The notes under the pieces are model-generated. The model was given only the letters and a program-made list of their open reading frames with translations, ran no database searches and was not told where the DNA came from. From positions 1 through 47,960 of the forward strand of contig JAFVVG010000043.1 in assembly GCA_017502305.1 (NCBI GenBank): 47,960 nt of DNA, given 5' to 3'. Both the position numbers and the translations under genes were made by a program. The stretch comes from Clostridia bacterium (lineage in GTDB: Bacteria > Bacillota > Clostridia > Christensenellales > Aristaeellaceae). The first letter of the stretch is position 1. Every line of letters begins with the position of its first letter. Positions 7,404-15,683 of the stretch are shown one piece after another.

Positions 7404-8774
7404 ATGAGTGAACAGGTACTTCGGGGCGTGACGCCGCCCAACAGCGTGGAGGCCGAACGGTCTGTGCTGGGCGCTATGCTCCAGGATGGCAACGCGGTGA
7501 TGCAGGCGGCGGAAATGCTGCAGGCGGAGGATTTCTATCAGCCCCAGCACCGGGAGATCTATGACTGCATGATCAAGCTCTTCCGGGAGCAGAGCCCGGT
7601 GGACATCGTGACCGTGGATACGGAGCTGAGCCGCCGGGGCACCCTGGAGGGTGTGGGCGGCACAGCGTATATTATCGAACTGAGCCAGTATGTGCCCACC
7701 ACGGCCAATGTGAAGGCGTACATCAGCCTGGTTTCCGAAAAGGCCACGCTGCGCAAGCTGATCGCTGCCAGCCAGGAGATTTCCCAGGAGTGCTTCAGCC
7801 AGCAGAATCCACTGCAGGAGACGCTGAACCACGCCGAGAAGGCTATCTTCGATATCGTGATGAAGCGCTCCGCCGGCGAAAGCCTGGTGCACGTGAAGGA
7901 TGTTCTGTATAACACGTATGCCAACATTGAAGAGCTAAGCAAGCTCAAGGGCAAGATCAGCGGTGTGCCCACCGGCTTCACCATGCTGGATAACATGCTC
8001 ACCGGCCTGCACGGCGGTGAACTGGTGATCCTGGGCGCCCGACCCTCCATGGGCAAGACCTCTCTGGCCATGAACATCGCCGGCCATGCCGCCCTGAACG
8101 CTGGCAAGAGCGTGGCGGTGTTCAGCCTTGAAATGCCCCGGGAGCAGATCGCGCTGCGTGTGCTTTGCTCCGACGCCCGGGTGGATATGCAGAAGGTCCG
8201 CCAGGGCAACCTTTCCGGCGATGACTGGATGCGGCTGGCCAAGTCCATCGGCCCCATGTCCAACGCGCCCCTGTATATCGACGACACGGCAGGCATCACC
8301 CCCTCCCAGCTGCGCTCCAGGTGCAGAAGGCTGATGATGGATCATGGCCTGGACCTGATCGTTCTGGACTATCTGGGATTGATGCATGCCGACTCCAAGG
8401 TGGAAAACCGCCAGCAGGAAGTCAGCGAGATCAGCCGCCAGCTCAAGGCTATCGCCCTGGAGCTGAAGGTGCCGCTCTTGGCCTGCGCCCAGCTGAGCCG
8501 TGCCAACACAGCCCGTGTTGACAAGCGCCCCGCTTTGAGCGACCTGCGTGACTCCGGCTCTATCGAGCAGGACGCCGACGTGGTGATGTTCATCCACCGT
8601 GAAGGATATTACGACCCCAACTGCGAAGAGAAGAACGTGGGCGAGATCATCGTCACCAAGCAGAGAAACGGCCCCCTGGGCACGGTGAAGGTGGCCTGGC
8701 TCAGCGAGTATACCACCTATGCCAACCTGGCCAATGACGCCGGCGGCTACGGCGGTGGCGATGCGCCTTTTTAA
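7404..8774 (+). CDS. dnaB: Replicative DNA helicase DnaB (DnaC of Bacillus)
   Basis: The product is 456 residues from the ATG at 7404, with AGGAGG 9 bases upstream; a longer frame from 7383 lacks support. The N-terminal primase-interaction domain starts PPNSVEAERSVLGAML. The RecA-like ATPase domain has Walker A GARPSMGKTS near residue 211, Walker B LIVLDYLGLM, and the C-terminal SDLRDSGSIEQDADVV motif with the arginine-finger region. It unwinds DNA at the replication fork as a hexamer. It is followed closely by the YhaM-type gene, probably in the same operon. There is no intein. Confidence 0.97.
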   Translation: MSEQVLRGVTPPNSVEAERSVLGAMLQDGNAVMQAAEMLQAEDFYQPQHREIYDCMIKLFREQSPVDIVTVDTELSRRGTLEGVGGTAYIIELSQYVPTTANVKAYISLVSEKATLRKLIAASQEISQECFSQQNPLQETLNHAEKAIFDIVMKRSAGESLVHVKDVLYNTYANIEELSKLKGKISGVPTGFTMLDNMLTGLHGGELVILGARPSMGKTSLAMNIAGHAALNAGKSVAVFSLEMPREQIALRVLCSDARVDMQKVRQGNLSGDDWMRLAKSIGPMSNAPLYIDDTAGITPSQLRSRCRRLMMDHGLDLIVLDYLGLMHADSKVENRQQEVSEISRQLKAIALELKVPLLACAQLSRANTARVDKRPALSDLRDSGSIEQDADVVMFIHREGYYDPNCEEKNVGEIIVTKQRNGPLGTVKVAWLSEYTTYANLANDAGGYGGGDAPF

Positions 8775-8806
8775 GCAACAAACATAACACATGAGGAGGA
8801 TTCCCC

Positions 8807-9760
8807 ATGGAACAGATGACGGTGTCCCAGCTGGTGAAGGACTTGCGGTTCGAGGGCTTTTTGCTGGTTCGTTCCAGCGATCAGCGCACGGGCAGCAACG
8901 GCAGCCGCTACCTGGACATGAACCTGACTGACCGCACGGGCGAGATCAACTGCAAGGTGTGGGACGGCAATGTGGCGCCACCCCCTGCCGGCACGGTAAT
9001 CAAGGTGCGCGGCCTGGTGCAGGAGTATAACGGCCGCCTGCAGCTGCGGGTGGAGCGCCTCAGGGCCACGACGCCGGAGGATCCGGTGGATCTTTCCCTG
9101 CTGGTGCCCTGCGCACCGGAAAGCCCGGCGAAAATGCAGGGTGAGATCGATGCCACCATCGAGGCCTTCAAAAGCGAGGACCTGAAGAAGATCGTCCGCG
9201 AGATGCTTCGCCTGGCCGGCGATAAGCTGGAGTGGTTTCCGGCGGCCCAGCGGCTGCACCACGCGGAACGCAGCGGTCTTTTGCATCACACCACCGGCAT
9301 GCTGCGCACGGCGGAGCATATCATCGAGGCCTATCCCTGGCTGAATGGCGATCTGCTGCGGGCCGGCGTGATTCTCCACGACCTGTCGAAGATCACCGAG
9401 ATGAAGAGCGACGAGCTGGGCAACGTGACCGACTATACCCGGGACGGCCTGCTCATCGGCCATCTGGTGCGCGGCGTGGCTACCCTGGCCCAGGCGGCGA
9501 AGAACGTGGGCGTGGAAGGGGAGGTCGTGGTGCTGCTGGAGCACATGATCATCAGCCACCACGGTGAGGCGGAGTTTGGCTCGCCCCGCAAGCCCATGTT
9601 CCCCGAAGCGGAGGTGCTCCACTGGATTGACCTCTTGGATGCGCGGATGAACGAAATGCAGGGCGTGATGGAGCGAACCCCCGCCGGCGCTTTCTCCGAG
9701 AAGATCTGGAGCCTGGACCGCAGGCTGTATCACCCCCTGTATGAAAATTTCCCGGAATAA
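8807..9760 (+). CDS. YhaM-type 3'-5' exoribonuclease (OB-fold plus HD domain)
   Basis: This 317-residue protein combines an N-terminal OB-fold nucleic-acid-binding domain (about 10-100, SRYLDMNLTDRTGEINCKVWD) with an HD phosphohydrolase domain (about 155-280). The metal-binding residues include HHTTGM, the HD pair in VILHDLSK near residue 188, and EHMIISHHG. This arrangement is that of YhaM/Cbf1, a 3'-5' exonuclease active on RNA and ssDNA in Firmicutes. Its start has GAGGAGG 8 bases upstream. It lies 32 bp after dnaB. Confidence 0.88.
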   Translation: MEQMTVSQLVKDLRFEGFLLVRSSDQRTGSNGSRYLDMNLTDRTGEINCKVWDGNVAPPPAGTVIKVRGLVQEYNGRLQLRVERLRATTPEDPVDLSLLVPCAPESPAKMQGEIDATIEAFKSEDLKKIVREMLRLAGDKLEWFPAAQRLHHAERSGLLHHTTGMLRTAEHIIEAYPWLNGDLLRAGVILHDLSKITEMKSDELGNVTDYTRDGLLIGHLVRGVATLAQAAKNVGVEGEVVVLLEHMIISHHGEAEFGSPRKPMFPEAEVLHWIDLLDARMNEMQGVMERTPAGAFSEKIWSLDRRLYHPLYENFPE

Positions 9761-9824
9761 AGGCATGAAAACCATATCCTGACACGTTTCAATGACAGAA
9801 ACAGGTTTGTAGGAGGGAACTATC

Positions 9825-10658
9825 ATGAAGAAGCGGATGCTGTTGGCTCTGGTGCTGGTTATGTGTGTGGCGGTGCTGTGCGCCTGCCAGAATAACGGCA
9901 CCAAGTACACCGTGGTGGAAAAGAATCCTGCCCAGCCCCCGGCCCAGGCCACCCAGAACCTGAACCTCGGCGGCAACCAGGTCAGCACGCCTGAAATCAA
10001 TTTTGACGACGGCAGCTATGATCCCCTGACTGAGGAGGGCAAGGGCGCCGATCCCATCGACTTCACCGAGAACATGGCCGCTCCTGTGACCGCGGCGCCC
10101 ACGGTGCGCGGCGAGTATGCCGGCGCGACTCCGGTGCTGCTGGATCCCATCGACAAGCCCACGCCCACGCCTGTGCCTGCCATCAGCTTCAACTATCAGG
10201 CCTATGACGCCCCCAAGCTGCACCTGACCTTCCAGGGCCCGGTGGGCTGGAGCGTGGATGATACCGTGGCGGATACCTTTATCCTGCGGAATCCCGACCC
10301 CTCCATGGCCTATCAGGCTTCCATGACCCTGACGGCCACCAGTGTTTCCAGCCAGATGAACAAGACCAGCCTGAACACCCAGGTGGAAACCATGCTGGAC
10401 GCCATCGCTGCCGGTGAGAACGTGAAGAGCTTCTCCCCCAGCCGTACGGCGGAGCGTACCCTGCTGGACCAGACCGGCGTGTATGCCAACTACACCGGAG
10501 TGCTGGACAACGGCGAGGAGATTGCCGGCCGCGTGCATGTTACCTGCGTGAACAAGGTGCTCTACACCGTGCATGTGACTTACCCCAGGGCCTACCGCGA
10601 CACCTATGTGGACACGGTGTATGATACCCTGCGCAAGTCCATCAACGTGACCCAGTAA
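9825..10658 (+). CDS. Lipoprotein with PsbP/DUF1795-like C-terminal domain
   Basis: A 277-residue secreted protein with a lipobox: MKKRMLLALVLVMCVAVLCAC, cut before Cys21. A low-complexity Pro/Ala/Thr linker (about 25-120) follows, ending in PTPTPVPA, typical of surface-exposed tethers. The C-terminal domain (about 130-277) begins LHLTFQGPVGWSVDD and resembles PsbP/DUF1795 folds, judged only from pattern (amphipathic strands, GWSVDDTVADTFIL). AGGAGG precedes the ATG. Its role is unknown. The next gene starts 2 bp after its stop codon without an obvious ribosome binding site, suggesting translational coupling. Confidence 0.75.
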   Translation: MKKRMLLALVLVMCVAVLCACQNNGTKYTVVEKNPAQPPAQATQNLNLGGNQVSTPEINFDDGSYDPLTEEGKGADPIDFTENMAAPVTAAPTVRGEYAGATPVLLDPIDKPTPTPVPAISFNYQAYDAPKLHLTFQGPVGWSVDDTVADTFILRNPDPSMAYQASMTLTATSVSSQMNKTSLNTQVETMLDAIAAGENVKSFSPSRTAERTLLDQTGVYANYTGVLDNGEEIAGRVHVTCVNKVLYTVHVTYPRAYRDTYVDTVYDTLRKSINVTQ

Positions 10659-10659
10659 T

Positions 10660-11100
10660 ATGACAGAGCGAACGAAGCAAGCCCTGCGGAACTTCGCGGC
10701 AGGGTATAACTGCGCCCAGTCCGTCTACATGGCTTATGCTGATGTGGCGGGGCTGACGCAAGAGCAGGCAGCCCGGGTATCCGCTGGCTTTGGCGGGGGT
10801 ATCGGGCGGCTACGGGACAACTGCGGCGCGTTCTCCGCTGCGGTGATGGTCTGCGGCGCGCTGGAGGAGCAGGGCCACCGGCCCCAGGGCCGCAAGGCTG
10901 TGTATGCCCGTGTACAGGATGTGCATGCCTCCTTTGTGGAAAAGTGCGGCACCATCTCCTGCGGAGAGCTGCTGCGGCGGCATCCCAAATCCGAAGGCCC
11001 CGCGCCTGAGGAGCGTACGCCGGCGTATTATGCCTCACGGCCCTGCGCCAGGGTGATTCTGCAGGCCTGCAGAATCATCGAGGGTCAGTTGAATAAGTAA
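10660..11100 (+). CDS. C_GCAxxG_C_C family cysteine-rich protein
   Basis: This 146-residue protein contains the family's spaced cysteines: GYNCAQSV, DNCGAFSAAVMVCG (the GCAxxG-like block), KCGTISCGELL and a final CARVILQAC. The family is thought to be redox-active and often accompanies selenate- or metal-reduction and membrane genes, but I know no proven activity. The ATG lies 2 bp after the lipoprotein stop and no good Shine-Dalgarno is visible, so it is probably translated by coupling. A strong bidirectional terminator follows. Confidence 0.88.
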   Translation: MTERTKQALRNFAAGYNCAQSVYMAYADVAGLTQEQAARVSAGFGGGIGRLRDNCGAFSAAVMVCGALEEQGHRPQGRKAVYARVQDVHASFVEKCGTISCGELLRRHPKSEGPAPEERTPAYYASRPCARVILQACRIIEGQLNK

Positions 11101-11104
11101 ATAG

Positions 11105-11142
11105 AAAAGCGGCTTGTATCGTGACAGATACAAGCCGCTTTT
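11105..11142. terminator. Bidirectional Rho-independent terminator
   Basis: A 16-bp perfect stem, AAAAGCGGCTTGTATC (11105-11120) with GATACAAGCCGCTTTT (11127-11142), has a 6-nt loop and T-runs on both strands. It ends the rightward operon and the convergent AEC gene. Confidence 0.93.
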
Positions 11143-11153
11143 TGTTATGCTAC

Positions 11154-12092
11154 TTAGAAAACAGCAATCAGCTTTCCCACATAGATCAGCATAAACAGCG
11201 TGCCCATGGAGAAGATGGTGGTCAGTACCACCTGGCTGGCGGCCAGGGGTCCGTCGCCGCCCATGGCCTCGGCCATGGGGTAGCTGCTGACGGCGCAGGG
11301 AGCGCCGAAGAGGATCATCAGCACGCCCAGCTCTTCGTAACGGAAGCCCAGCAGCACTGCCAGTGTGAGCATGGCCACAGGGATGATGGCCTGCTTGAGC
11401 AGCACCGTCCAGGTGAGAAGGTGCCGGTTATCCTTCACGCCCTGCCAGCGCAGGGAAGCGCCCAACACGATCAGCGAAAGGGGAGAGGTGATGCTGCCTA
11501 CATCGTTGCAGACCTTGCTCAGCACGCCGGGAAGCTTCCAGCCGGAAAGCAGCAGTGCGCCGCCCAGTACACAGGCGATGATCAGCGGATTGGTGATGAT
11601 GTCCTTGAGCAGCGCCTTGGGATCAGCCTTCTTCCCGGAAGGAGAGGCCAGGGCAATGACGGCCAGCACGTTGTTCATAATGGTGACGATGGGCAGCGCT
11701 AAGGTCACCGCCACGGTGCCTGCATCGCCAAACATGGCCTGTACCAGGGGAATGCCCAGGATGGCAAAGTTGGTGCGGAAGATGCCCTGCACCATCACGC
11801 CCTGCTTGCGGGGATCCTTCACAAACCGGGGCACCAGCAGGTGCGCCGCCAGGTAAACACCCAGCACGCTGAGAAAAATAAACGCCGCGAAGTCAATTCC
11901 GGGGGCATTGCTGATATCCAGATTGCGGATGTTGTTGAACAGGAGCACCGGTAAAAACAGCCGGAAGATCAGTTTATTGAGAGCGCTGGCGGTGCCGTCG
12001 GACAAAAGGCCGATGTGCCGGATGAACCAGCCCAGGCCCAGCATGATCAGCAGCGGGAGCATAATGTCCAGCGTGATCCTGAACTCTGCCAA
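11154..12092 (-). CDS. AEC-family (auxin efflux carrier type) transporter
   Basis: A 312-residue integral membrane protein with about ten hydrophobic segments in the 5+5 arrangement of the AEC family. It begins at a TTG (MAEFRITLDIMLPLLIML) with GGGTGG upstream; an internal ATG at MLPLL is possible. Diagnostic features are the early ALNKLIFRLFLPVLLF segment, NFAILGIPL and GAPCAVSSYPMAEAMGGD near the end. Such carriers move organic acids such as malate or other small metabolites; the substrate cannot be predicted here. A second, distant member of the family is at 29060-29950. Confidence 0.88.
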   Translation of the reverse strand: MAEFRITLDIMLPLLIMLGLGWFIRHIGLLSDGTASALNKLIFRLFLPVLLFNNIRNLDISNAPGIDFAAFIFLSVLGVYLAAHLLVPRFVKDPRKQGVMVQGIFRTNFAILGIPLVQAMFGDAGTVAVTLALPIVTIMNNVLAVIALASPSGKKADPKALLKDIITNPLIIACVLGGALLLSGWKLPGVLSKVCNDVGSITSPLSLIVLGASLRWQGVKDNRHLLTWTVLLKQAIIPVAMLTLAVLLGFRYEELGVLMILFGAPCAVSSYPMAEAMGGDGPLAASQVVLTTIFSMGTLFMLIYVGKLIAVF

Positions 12093-12203
12093 AAGAACAC
12101 CACCCTTCGAGGAAATGAAAAATTAGGAATGATGAATCAGGAATTGAGCATGTGGGCCAGACGAACGCAGTTCGCCCCTACACTTTCAAAAGCAGATGCC
12201 CAG

Positions 12204-12331
12204 CGTCGCGGCGCGCCATTCGCGCGGCGTGACCCCTTGCAAAAGGCGTACGCATGATCCCCCCAAAAGGGTGTCCAGAGGGTCGGAGACCCTTTGGTGG
12301 AGGAGTCCAGAGGAGGCAACGCCTCCTTTGG
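12204..12331. repeat. Composite intergenic palindromic repeat, copy 1
   Basis: The 269-bp space between the AEC gene and pfkA holds GTCGCGGCGCG...ATTCGCGC...GTGACCCC, then two palindromes: CCAGAGGGT/ACCCTTTGG (12275-12297) and CCAGAGGAGGC/GCCTCCTTTGG (12307-12331). The same order of elements, diverged, occurs at 28048-28170. Before it, 12093-12203 contains no recognisable gene. Confidence 0.65.
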
Positions 12332-12342
12332 TTAGGGGATCA

Positions 12343-12365
12343 CTAAGGGGGCGAAGCCCCCTTAG
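12343..12365 (-). terminator. Hairpin overlapping the pfkA stop codon
   Basis: A perfect 10-bp stem, CTAAGGGGGC/GCCCCCTTAG with a GAA loop, includes the pfkA stop codon. There is no T-run immediately after it on the minus strand, so it may stabilise the 3' end as much as terminate. Confidence 0.55.
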
Positions 12366-13432
12366 TCGCCGAAGGAGATGCCCATGCGCTTGGCAATGGA
12401 GAGCATCTGGTCGTCTTCGGGGACCAGCTTGGGTACGCCGGCAATGTCCTTGAGCAGGTTGTGGCCGATGGTGTTGCCCTTCAGGGCCACGGTGACGCCG
12501 TAGACGCCGTCGCGGATGAGCTCGGCAGCGTGAACGCCGAACTGGGTGGAGAGTACGCGGTCGTAGGCGTTGGGGCTGCCGCCGCGCTGGATGTGGCCGG
12601 GGACCACGGCACGGGCTTCCACGCCCACCAGCTCCTGGAGCTGCTTGGCCACATAGGCGCTGGAGGAGAAGTGCTCGGCAGCGCGCTTGGCTTCGCGCTC
12701 TTTTTTCTTCATCTTGGCTTCTTCCTTGTCCATGGCACCTTCGGCCACGGCGATGATGGTGAAGCCCTTGTTGGACTTGGCGCGGGCCTCTACCACTTTA
12801 GCTACCTTGGAGATGTCGTAGGGGACCTCGGGGATGAGGATCACATCGGCGCCGCCGGCCACGCCGGAATACAGCGTCAGCCAGCCGGCCTTGTTGCCCA
12901 TGATCTCAATGACCATGCAGCGGCCGTGGGAGGCAGCGGTGGTGTGGATGCGGTCGATGACCTCGGTAGCGATGTCCATGGCGGTATGGAAGCCGAAGGT
13001 GAAATCCGTGCCATAGAGGTCGTTATCGATGGTCTTGGGCAGGCCGATGACGTTGAGGCCTTCCTCGGAAAGGAGGTTGGCGGTCTTGTGGGTGCCGTTG
13101 CCGCCCAGGGTGACAAGGCAATCCAGCTTAAGCTTGTTGTAGGTTTTCTTCATGGCGGCGACCTTATCGACCTTGTCGTCGCCGATGACGCGCATGTTGC
13201 GGAAGGGGGTGCGGGCCGTGCCCAGGATGGTGCCGCCCTGGGTCAGGATACCGGAGAAATCTTCCTTCTTCATGGCCTGATAATCGCCTTCGATCAGGCC
13301 GCGATAGCCGTCGTGAATGCCGATGATCTCGGCATCGAACATTTCATAAGCAGCGCGGGTTACGCCACGGATAGCCGCGTTCAGACCGGGGCAGTCGCCG
13401 CCGGCGGTGAGAATACCAATGCGCTTTTTCAT
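12362..13432 (-). CDS. pfkA: 6-phosphofructokinase
   Basis: The product is 356 residues from the ATG at 13432 (GGAGGAGG upstream); the open frame extends further to 14260 but only as antisense to the HAD gene. Motifs: ILTAGGDCPGLNAAIRG nucleotide loop, LVTLGGNGTHKTA, PKTIDNDLYGTDFTFGFHTA with the catalytic Asp of TIDND, EIMGNKAGWLTLYSG, and PGHIQRGGSPNAYDR. The enzyme phosphorylates fructose 6-phosphate in glycolysis. Gly follows Asn in GGNG, which favours ATP over PPi as donor, but the E. coli Mg-binding Asp103 is Asn here and Gly124 is Lys (PKTIDND), as in some actinobacterial and clostridial enzymes. Confidence 0.94.
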   Translation of the reverse strand: MKKRIGILTAGGDCPGLNAAIRGVTRAAYEMFDAEIIGIHDGYRGLIEGDYQAMKKEDFSGILTQGGTILGTARTPFRNMRVIGDDKVDKVAAMKKTYNKLKLDCLVTLGGNGTHKTANLLSEEGLNVIGLPKTIDNDLYGTDFTFGFHTAMDIATEVIDRIHTTAASHGRCMVIEIMGNKAGWLTLYSGVAGGADVILIPEVPYDISKVAKVVEARAKSNKGFTIIAVAEGAMDKEEAKMKKKEREAKRAAEHFSSSAYVAKQLQELVGVEARAVVPGHIQRGGSPNAYDRVLSTQFGVHAAELIRDGVYGVTVALKGNTIGHNLLKDIAGVPKLVPEDDQMLSIAKRMGISFGD

Positions 13433-13475
13433 AAAAAAGGCCTCCTCCACTTGATTCATCGCGGGTGTTTCGATT

Positions 13476-13484
13476 ATTATATCA
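13476..13484 (-). promoter_or_regulatory. pfkA extended -10 promoter
   Basis: On the minus strand TGATATAAT places TG one base before a perfect TATAAT (13476-13481), with TGGAAA 17-18 bp upstream as a weak -35. It lies about 45 bp before the pfkA ATG. Confidence 0.65.
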
Positions 13485-13567
13485 TGTGTAACGTAGTTTT
13501 TCCACATGTTTTTGCACAAAACAGTATTTTTTGTCCGCGAAAGTGACCTGAACGGAGGAAACTCGGG

Positions 13568-14302
13568 ATGCGAAAGCCGCAAATGGTGCTGTTTGATTAT
13601 GCTCACACCCTGGCCTGGGAGCCGGACACGGACTTCCTGCGGGGCGAGAGGGCGGTGTTTCAGCATGTGGGGGAAAACCCGCGGCAGGTGACGCCGGAGG
13701 AAGCCAGCGCCCTGGGGACGAAGATCTGGCTCAGCCAGCGGGAAGCAAGGCACAGCGGCATGGAGCTGCACGAGCATCAGCAGCTGCGGCTGAAATATGA
13801 CGCCATGGGGCTGAAGTTTGATCTGCCCATGGTTGAACTGGAAAAGCTGCTGTGGACAGCCACGACGCCCGGCGAAGCCATGCCCGGGGCGCCGGAAATG
13901 CTGAAAGAAATGGATAAGCGCAGCATCCGTACGGGGGTCATCAGCAATCTGGGCTGGTCGGAGGCAGCGCTGACGGACCGGCTGCGGAGGCTTTTGCGCC
14001 ATGAATTTGAAATGGTGATTGTCTCCAGCGAGTATGGCGTACGCAAGCCTGATCCGCTGCTGTTTCAGGCGGCGCTGAGCCGTGCCGGCCTGGAACCCGG
14101 GGACGTTTGGTTCTGCGGAGATCAGATCGGGGCGGACATCCACGGCGCCCTGGGTGTGGGGATGTTTCCGGTGTGGTACGAATGCGATGACATCCCCAAT
14201 GGATTCGCAAAGAAAAATGAGGGCCTGACCATCAGCGGCGAACATCTGCACATCCACCATTGGGAGGAGCTGCTGGCGGCCATTGACGATTGCGAGGGAT
14301 GA
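13568..14302 (+). CDS. HAD-family hydrolase with altered motif I
   Basis: This 244-residue protein has the HAD Rossmann core and C1 cap. Motif I reads VLFDYAHTLAW: the nucleophile Asp is present but the second acidic residue of DxD is Ala. Motif II is GVISNLG, motif III Lys is in YGVRKPDPLLF, and motif IV is VWFCGDQIGADIHGA. Loss of the second Asp removes the general acid/base of typical phosphatases, so it could be a different hydrolase or a much weaker phosphatase. GGAGG precedes the ATG by 9 bases. It forms an operon with the overlapping YbaK-type gene and the GNAT gene. Confidence 0.85.
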   Translation: MRKPQMVLFDYAHTLAWEPDTDFLRGERAVFQHVGENPRQVTPEEASALGTKIWLSQREARHSGMELHEHQQLRLKYDAMGLKFDLPMVELEKLLWTATTPGEAMPGAPEMLKEMDKRSIRTGVISNLGWSEAALTDRLRRLLRHEFEMVIVSSEYGVRKPDPLLFQAALSRAGLEPGDVWFCGDQIGADIHGALGVGMFPVWYECDDIPNGFAKKNEGLTISGEHLHIHHWEELLAAIDDCEG

Positions 14303-14793
14303 TTGTGTCCAACAAACGGAACGTGATAGAACGCCTGCGGGCGCTGGATATTCCCTGCGAGGTGCACGAGCATCAGGCGGCGCCTACCATGGAAGATTGC
14401 TTGGCCCTGCCCTATGCCGCGCCGGATGTGACCTTCTGCAAGAACATCCTTTTGTGCAACCGGCAGATGACGGACTTTTACCTGCTGGTGATGCCGCCGG
14501 AAAAGCCCTTTCGCACTTCGGCGGTGAGCAAGCTCCTGGGTTCCTCGCGGCTGAGCTTCGCGCCCAACGAATACCTGATGGACATGCTGGGGCTGGAAAG
14601 CGGCTCCCTGAGCCCGCTGGCGCTGTGGTTTGATGAAGGGAAAAGGGTGAAGCTCGTCATTGACGGTGAGGTGCGCAAGCAAGGGCGGATTGCCTTTCAC
14701 CCCTGCGACAACACCGCCACGGTGATCTTTCAGCAGGATGTTTTCTGGCGGCAGGTGCTGCCTGCCTTAGCGCATGAGACGATCTGGATCTGA
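14299..14793 (+). CDS. YbaK/ProX-type aminoacyl-tRNA deacylase
   Basis: The 164-residue product starts at ATGATTGTG, overlapping the HAD stop (ATGA). It has the YbaK/aminoacyl-tRNA-associated fold: LRALDIPCEVHEHQAAPTM at the start, CKNILLCNR containing the conserved Lys that binds tRNA-linked substrate, LLVMPPEKPF, and GSLSPLALWFD matching the family's GSVSPxGL loop. The family hydrolyses mis-charged tRNA (for example Ala- or Cys-tRNA(Pro)) in trans. The exact substrate is not evident. It is closest in style to prolyl-tRNA editing ProX proteins. Confidence 0.85.
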   Translation: MIVSNKRNVIERLRALDIPCEVHEHQAAPTMEDCLALPYAAPDVTFCKNILLCNRQMTDFYLLVMPPEKPFRTSAVSKLLGSSRLSFAPNEYLMDMLGLESGSLSPLALWFDEGKRVKLVIDGEVRKQGRIAFHPCDNTATVIFQQDVFWRQVLPALAHETIWI

Positions 14794-14808
14794 GAAAGGA
14801 AGAAGACG

Positions 14809-15342
14809 ATGGATTACAAAGCGATGTTTCATCAGTTTCACCCGAGATTTTTTGAGGAGAAATCCATCCGGAGCATGCCGAAGGAAGAGGTGTTTGAGGA
14901 GCAGATCCTTGATCTGCGTGGGTTTGATCCAACATCGGTAAAGCTGACCTGCCCGGAGAATATTACCTTCGGCATGTATGCCGGTGACATGGAAGCGCTG
15001 CGCCGGGCTGTAGCCCTGGTGGATGACGACTGGGTGCAGTATTTCAGCGATGGAGATGACATATACTGTGCCTTTGACGGTGGGAAGGTGGTCAGCTTCT
15101 GCCTGCTGGATGAATTCGGCGTGCATGAGGGAATCCGTGTGAGCGGACCGGGCTGTGTTGGCACGGTGCCGGCGTATAGGGGAAAGGGCATTGGCCTGAA
15201 GCTGGTGCAGAACGCCACCGCCATCCTGAAGGAACGGGGATATGACCTGAGCTACATCCACTACACCCATGTGGGCCCCTGGTATGCCAAACTGGGCTAT
15301 GAAACGGTGCTGCGCTGGTGTGCGGATGGTTTCGCTGAATAA
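14809..15342 (+). CDS. GNAT-family N-acetyltransferase
   Basis: A 177-residue protein with a GNAT core in its C-terminal half: CVGTVPAYRGKGIGLKLVQNA, where RGKGIG is the acetyl-CoA pyrophosphate-binding loop, followed by the YTHVGPWYAKLGYE segment typical of beta6-alpha4. The N-terminal 60 residues are charged and not recognised. It starts 15 bp after the YbaK-type gene with GAAAGGAAG upstream, so the three genes are probably one transcript. The acceptor substrate is unknown. A strong terminator follows. Confidence 0.85.
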   Translation: MDYKAMFHQFHPRFFEEKSIRSMPKEEVFEEQILDLRGFDPTSVKLTCPENITFGMYAGDMEALRRAVALVDDDWVQYFSDGDDIYCAFDGGKVVSFCLLDEFGVHEGIRVSGPGCVGTVPAYRGKGIGLKLVQNATAILKERGYDLSYIHYTHVGPWYAKLGYETVLRWCADGFAE

Positions 15343-15349
15343 ATAAAAA

Positions 15350-15384
15350 GAAGGCCGCTGCGGCTTGATGCCGCGGCGGCCTTC
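15350..15384. terminator. Terminator between the GNAT and SASP genes
   Basis: A perfect 15-bp GC-rich stem GAAGGCCGCTGCGGC/GCCGCGGCGGCCTTC (one G-T pair) with a TTGAT loop lies between convergent genes. An A-rich run precedes it, so the leftward transcript has the better U-tract. Confidence 0.85.
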
Positions 15385-15398
15385 CTGCGTGATGGATA

Positions 15399-15647
15399 TT
15401 ACTTGCTGGCCATCTGGCGCTCGGCCTGTTCCACCAGGCGCTTCACCATATAGCCGCCGATATAGCCAGCCTGGCGGGAGGGCAGATCGCCGTTGTAGCC
15501 CTGCTTCAGATTGATACCCAGCTCGTTGGCGATCTCATACTTCATGTTGTTCAGGGCCTGCTTGGCGTCGGGCACCATGGCGCCCTGCTTGTTGCCGGAA
15601 TTGGACTGGTTCTGGTTGGCGCCGGACTGATTGTTGTTGTTATACAT
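15399..15647 (-). CDS. Alpha/beta-type small acid-soluble spore protein
   Basis: An 82-residue protein with an Asn/Gln-rich N-terminus (MYNNNNQSGANQNQSN) and the SASP core: ALNNMKYEIANELGI with the germination-protease cleavage region around the Glu-Ile bond, then GYNGDLPSRQAGYIGGYMVKRLVEQAERQM. These proteins coat and protect DNA in dormant spores and feed outgrowth when degraded. It has GGAGGAA upstream. A paralog lies 36 bp upstream in the same direction. Confidence 0.96.
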   Translation of the reverse strand: MYNNNNQSGANQNQSNSGNKQGAMVPDAKQALNNMKYEIANELGINLKQGYNGDLPSRQAGYIGGYMVKRLVEQAERQMASK

Positions 15648-15683
15648 GGTGATGTTCCTCCTTGTAGTTGAGATGGAATGAGG

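Noticed and set aside
13433..14260. Long N-terminal extension of PfkA
   Set aside because: It is antisense to the HAD gene. The known PfkA start (MKKRIGILTAGGDCPG) has a strong ribosome binding site at 13432.
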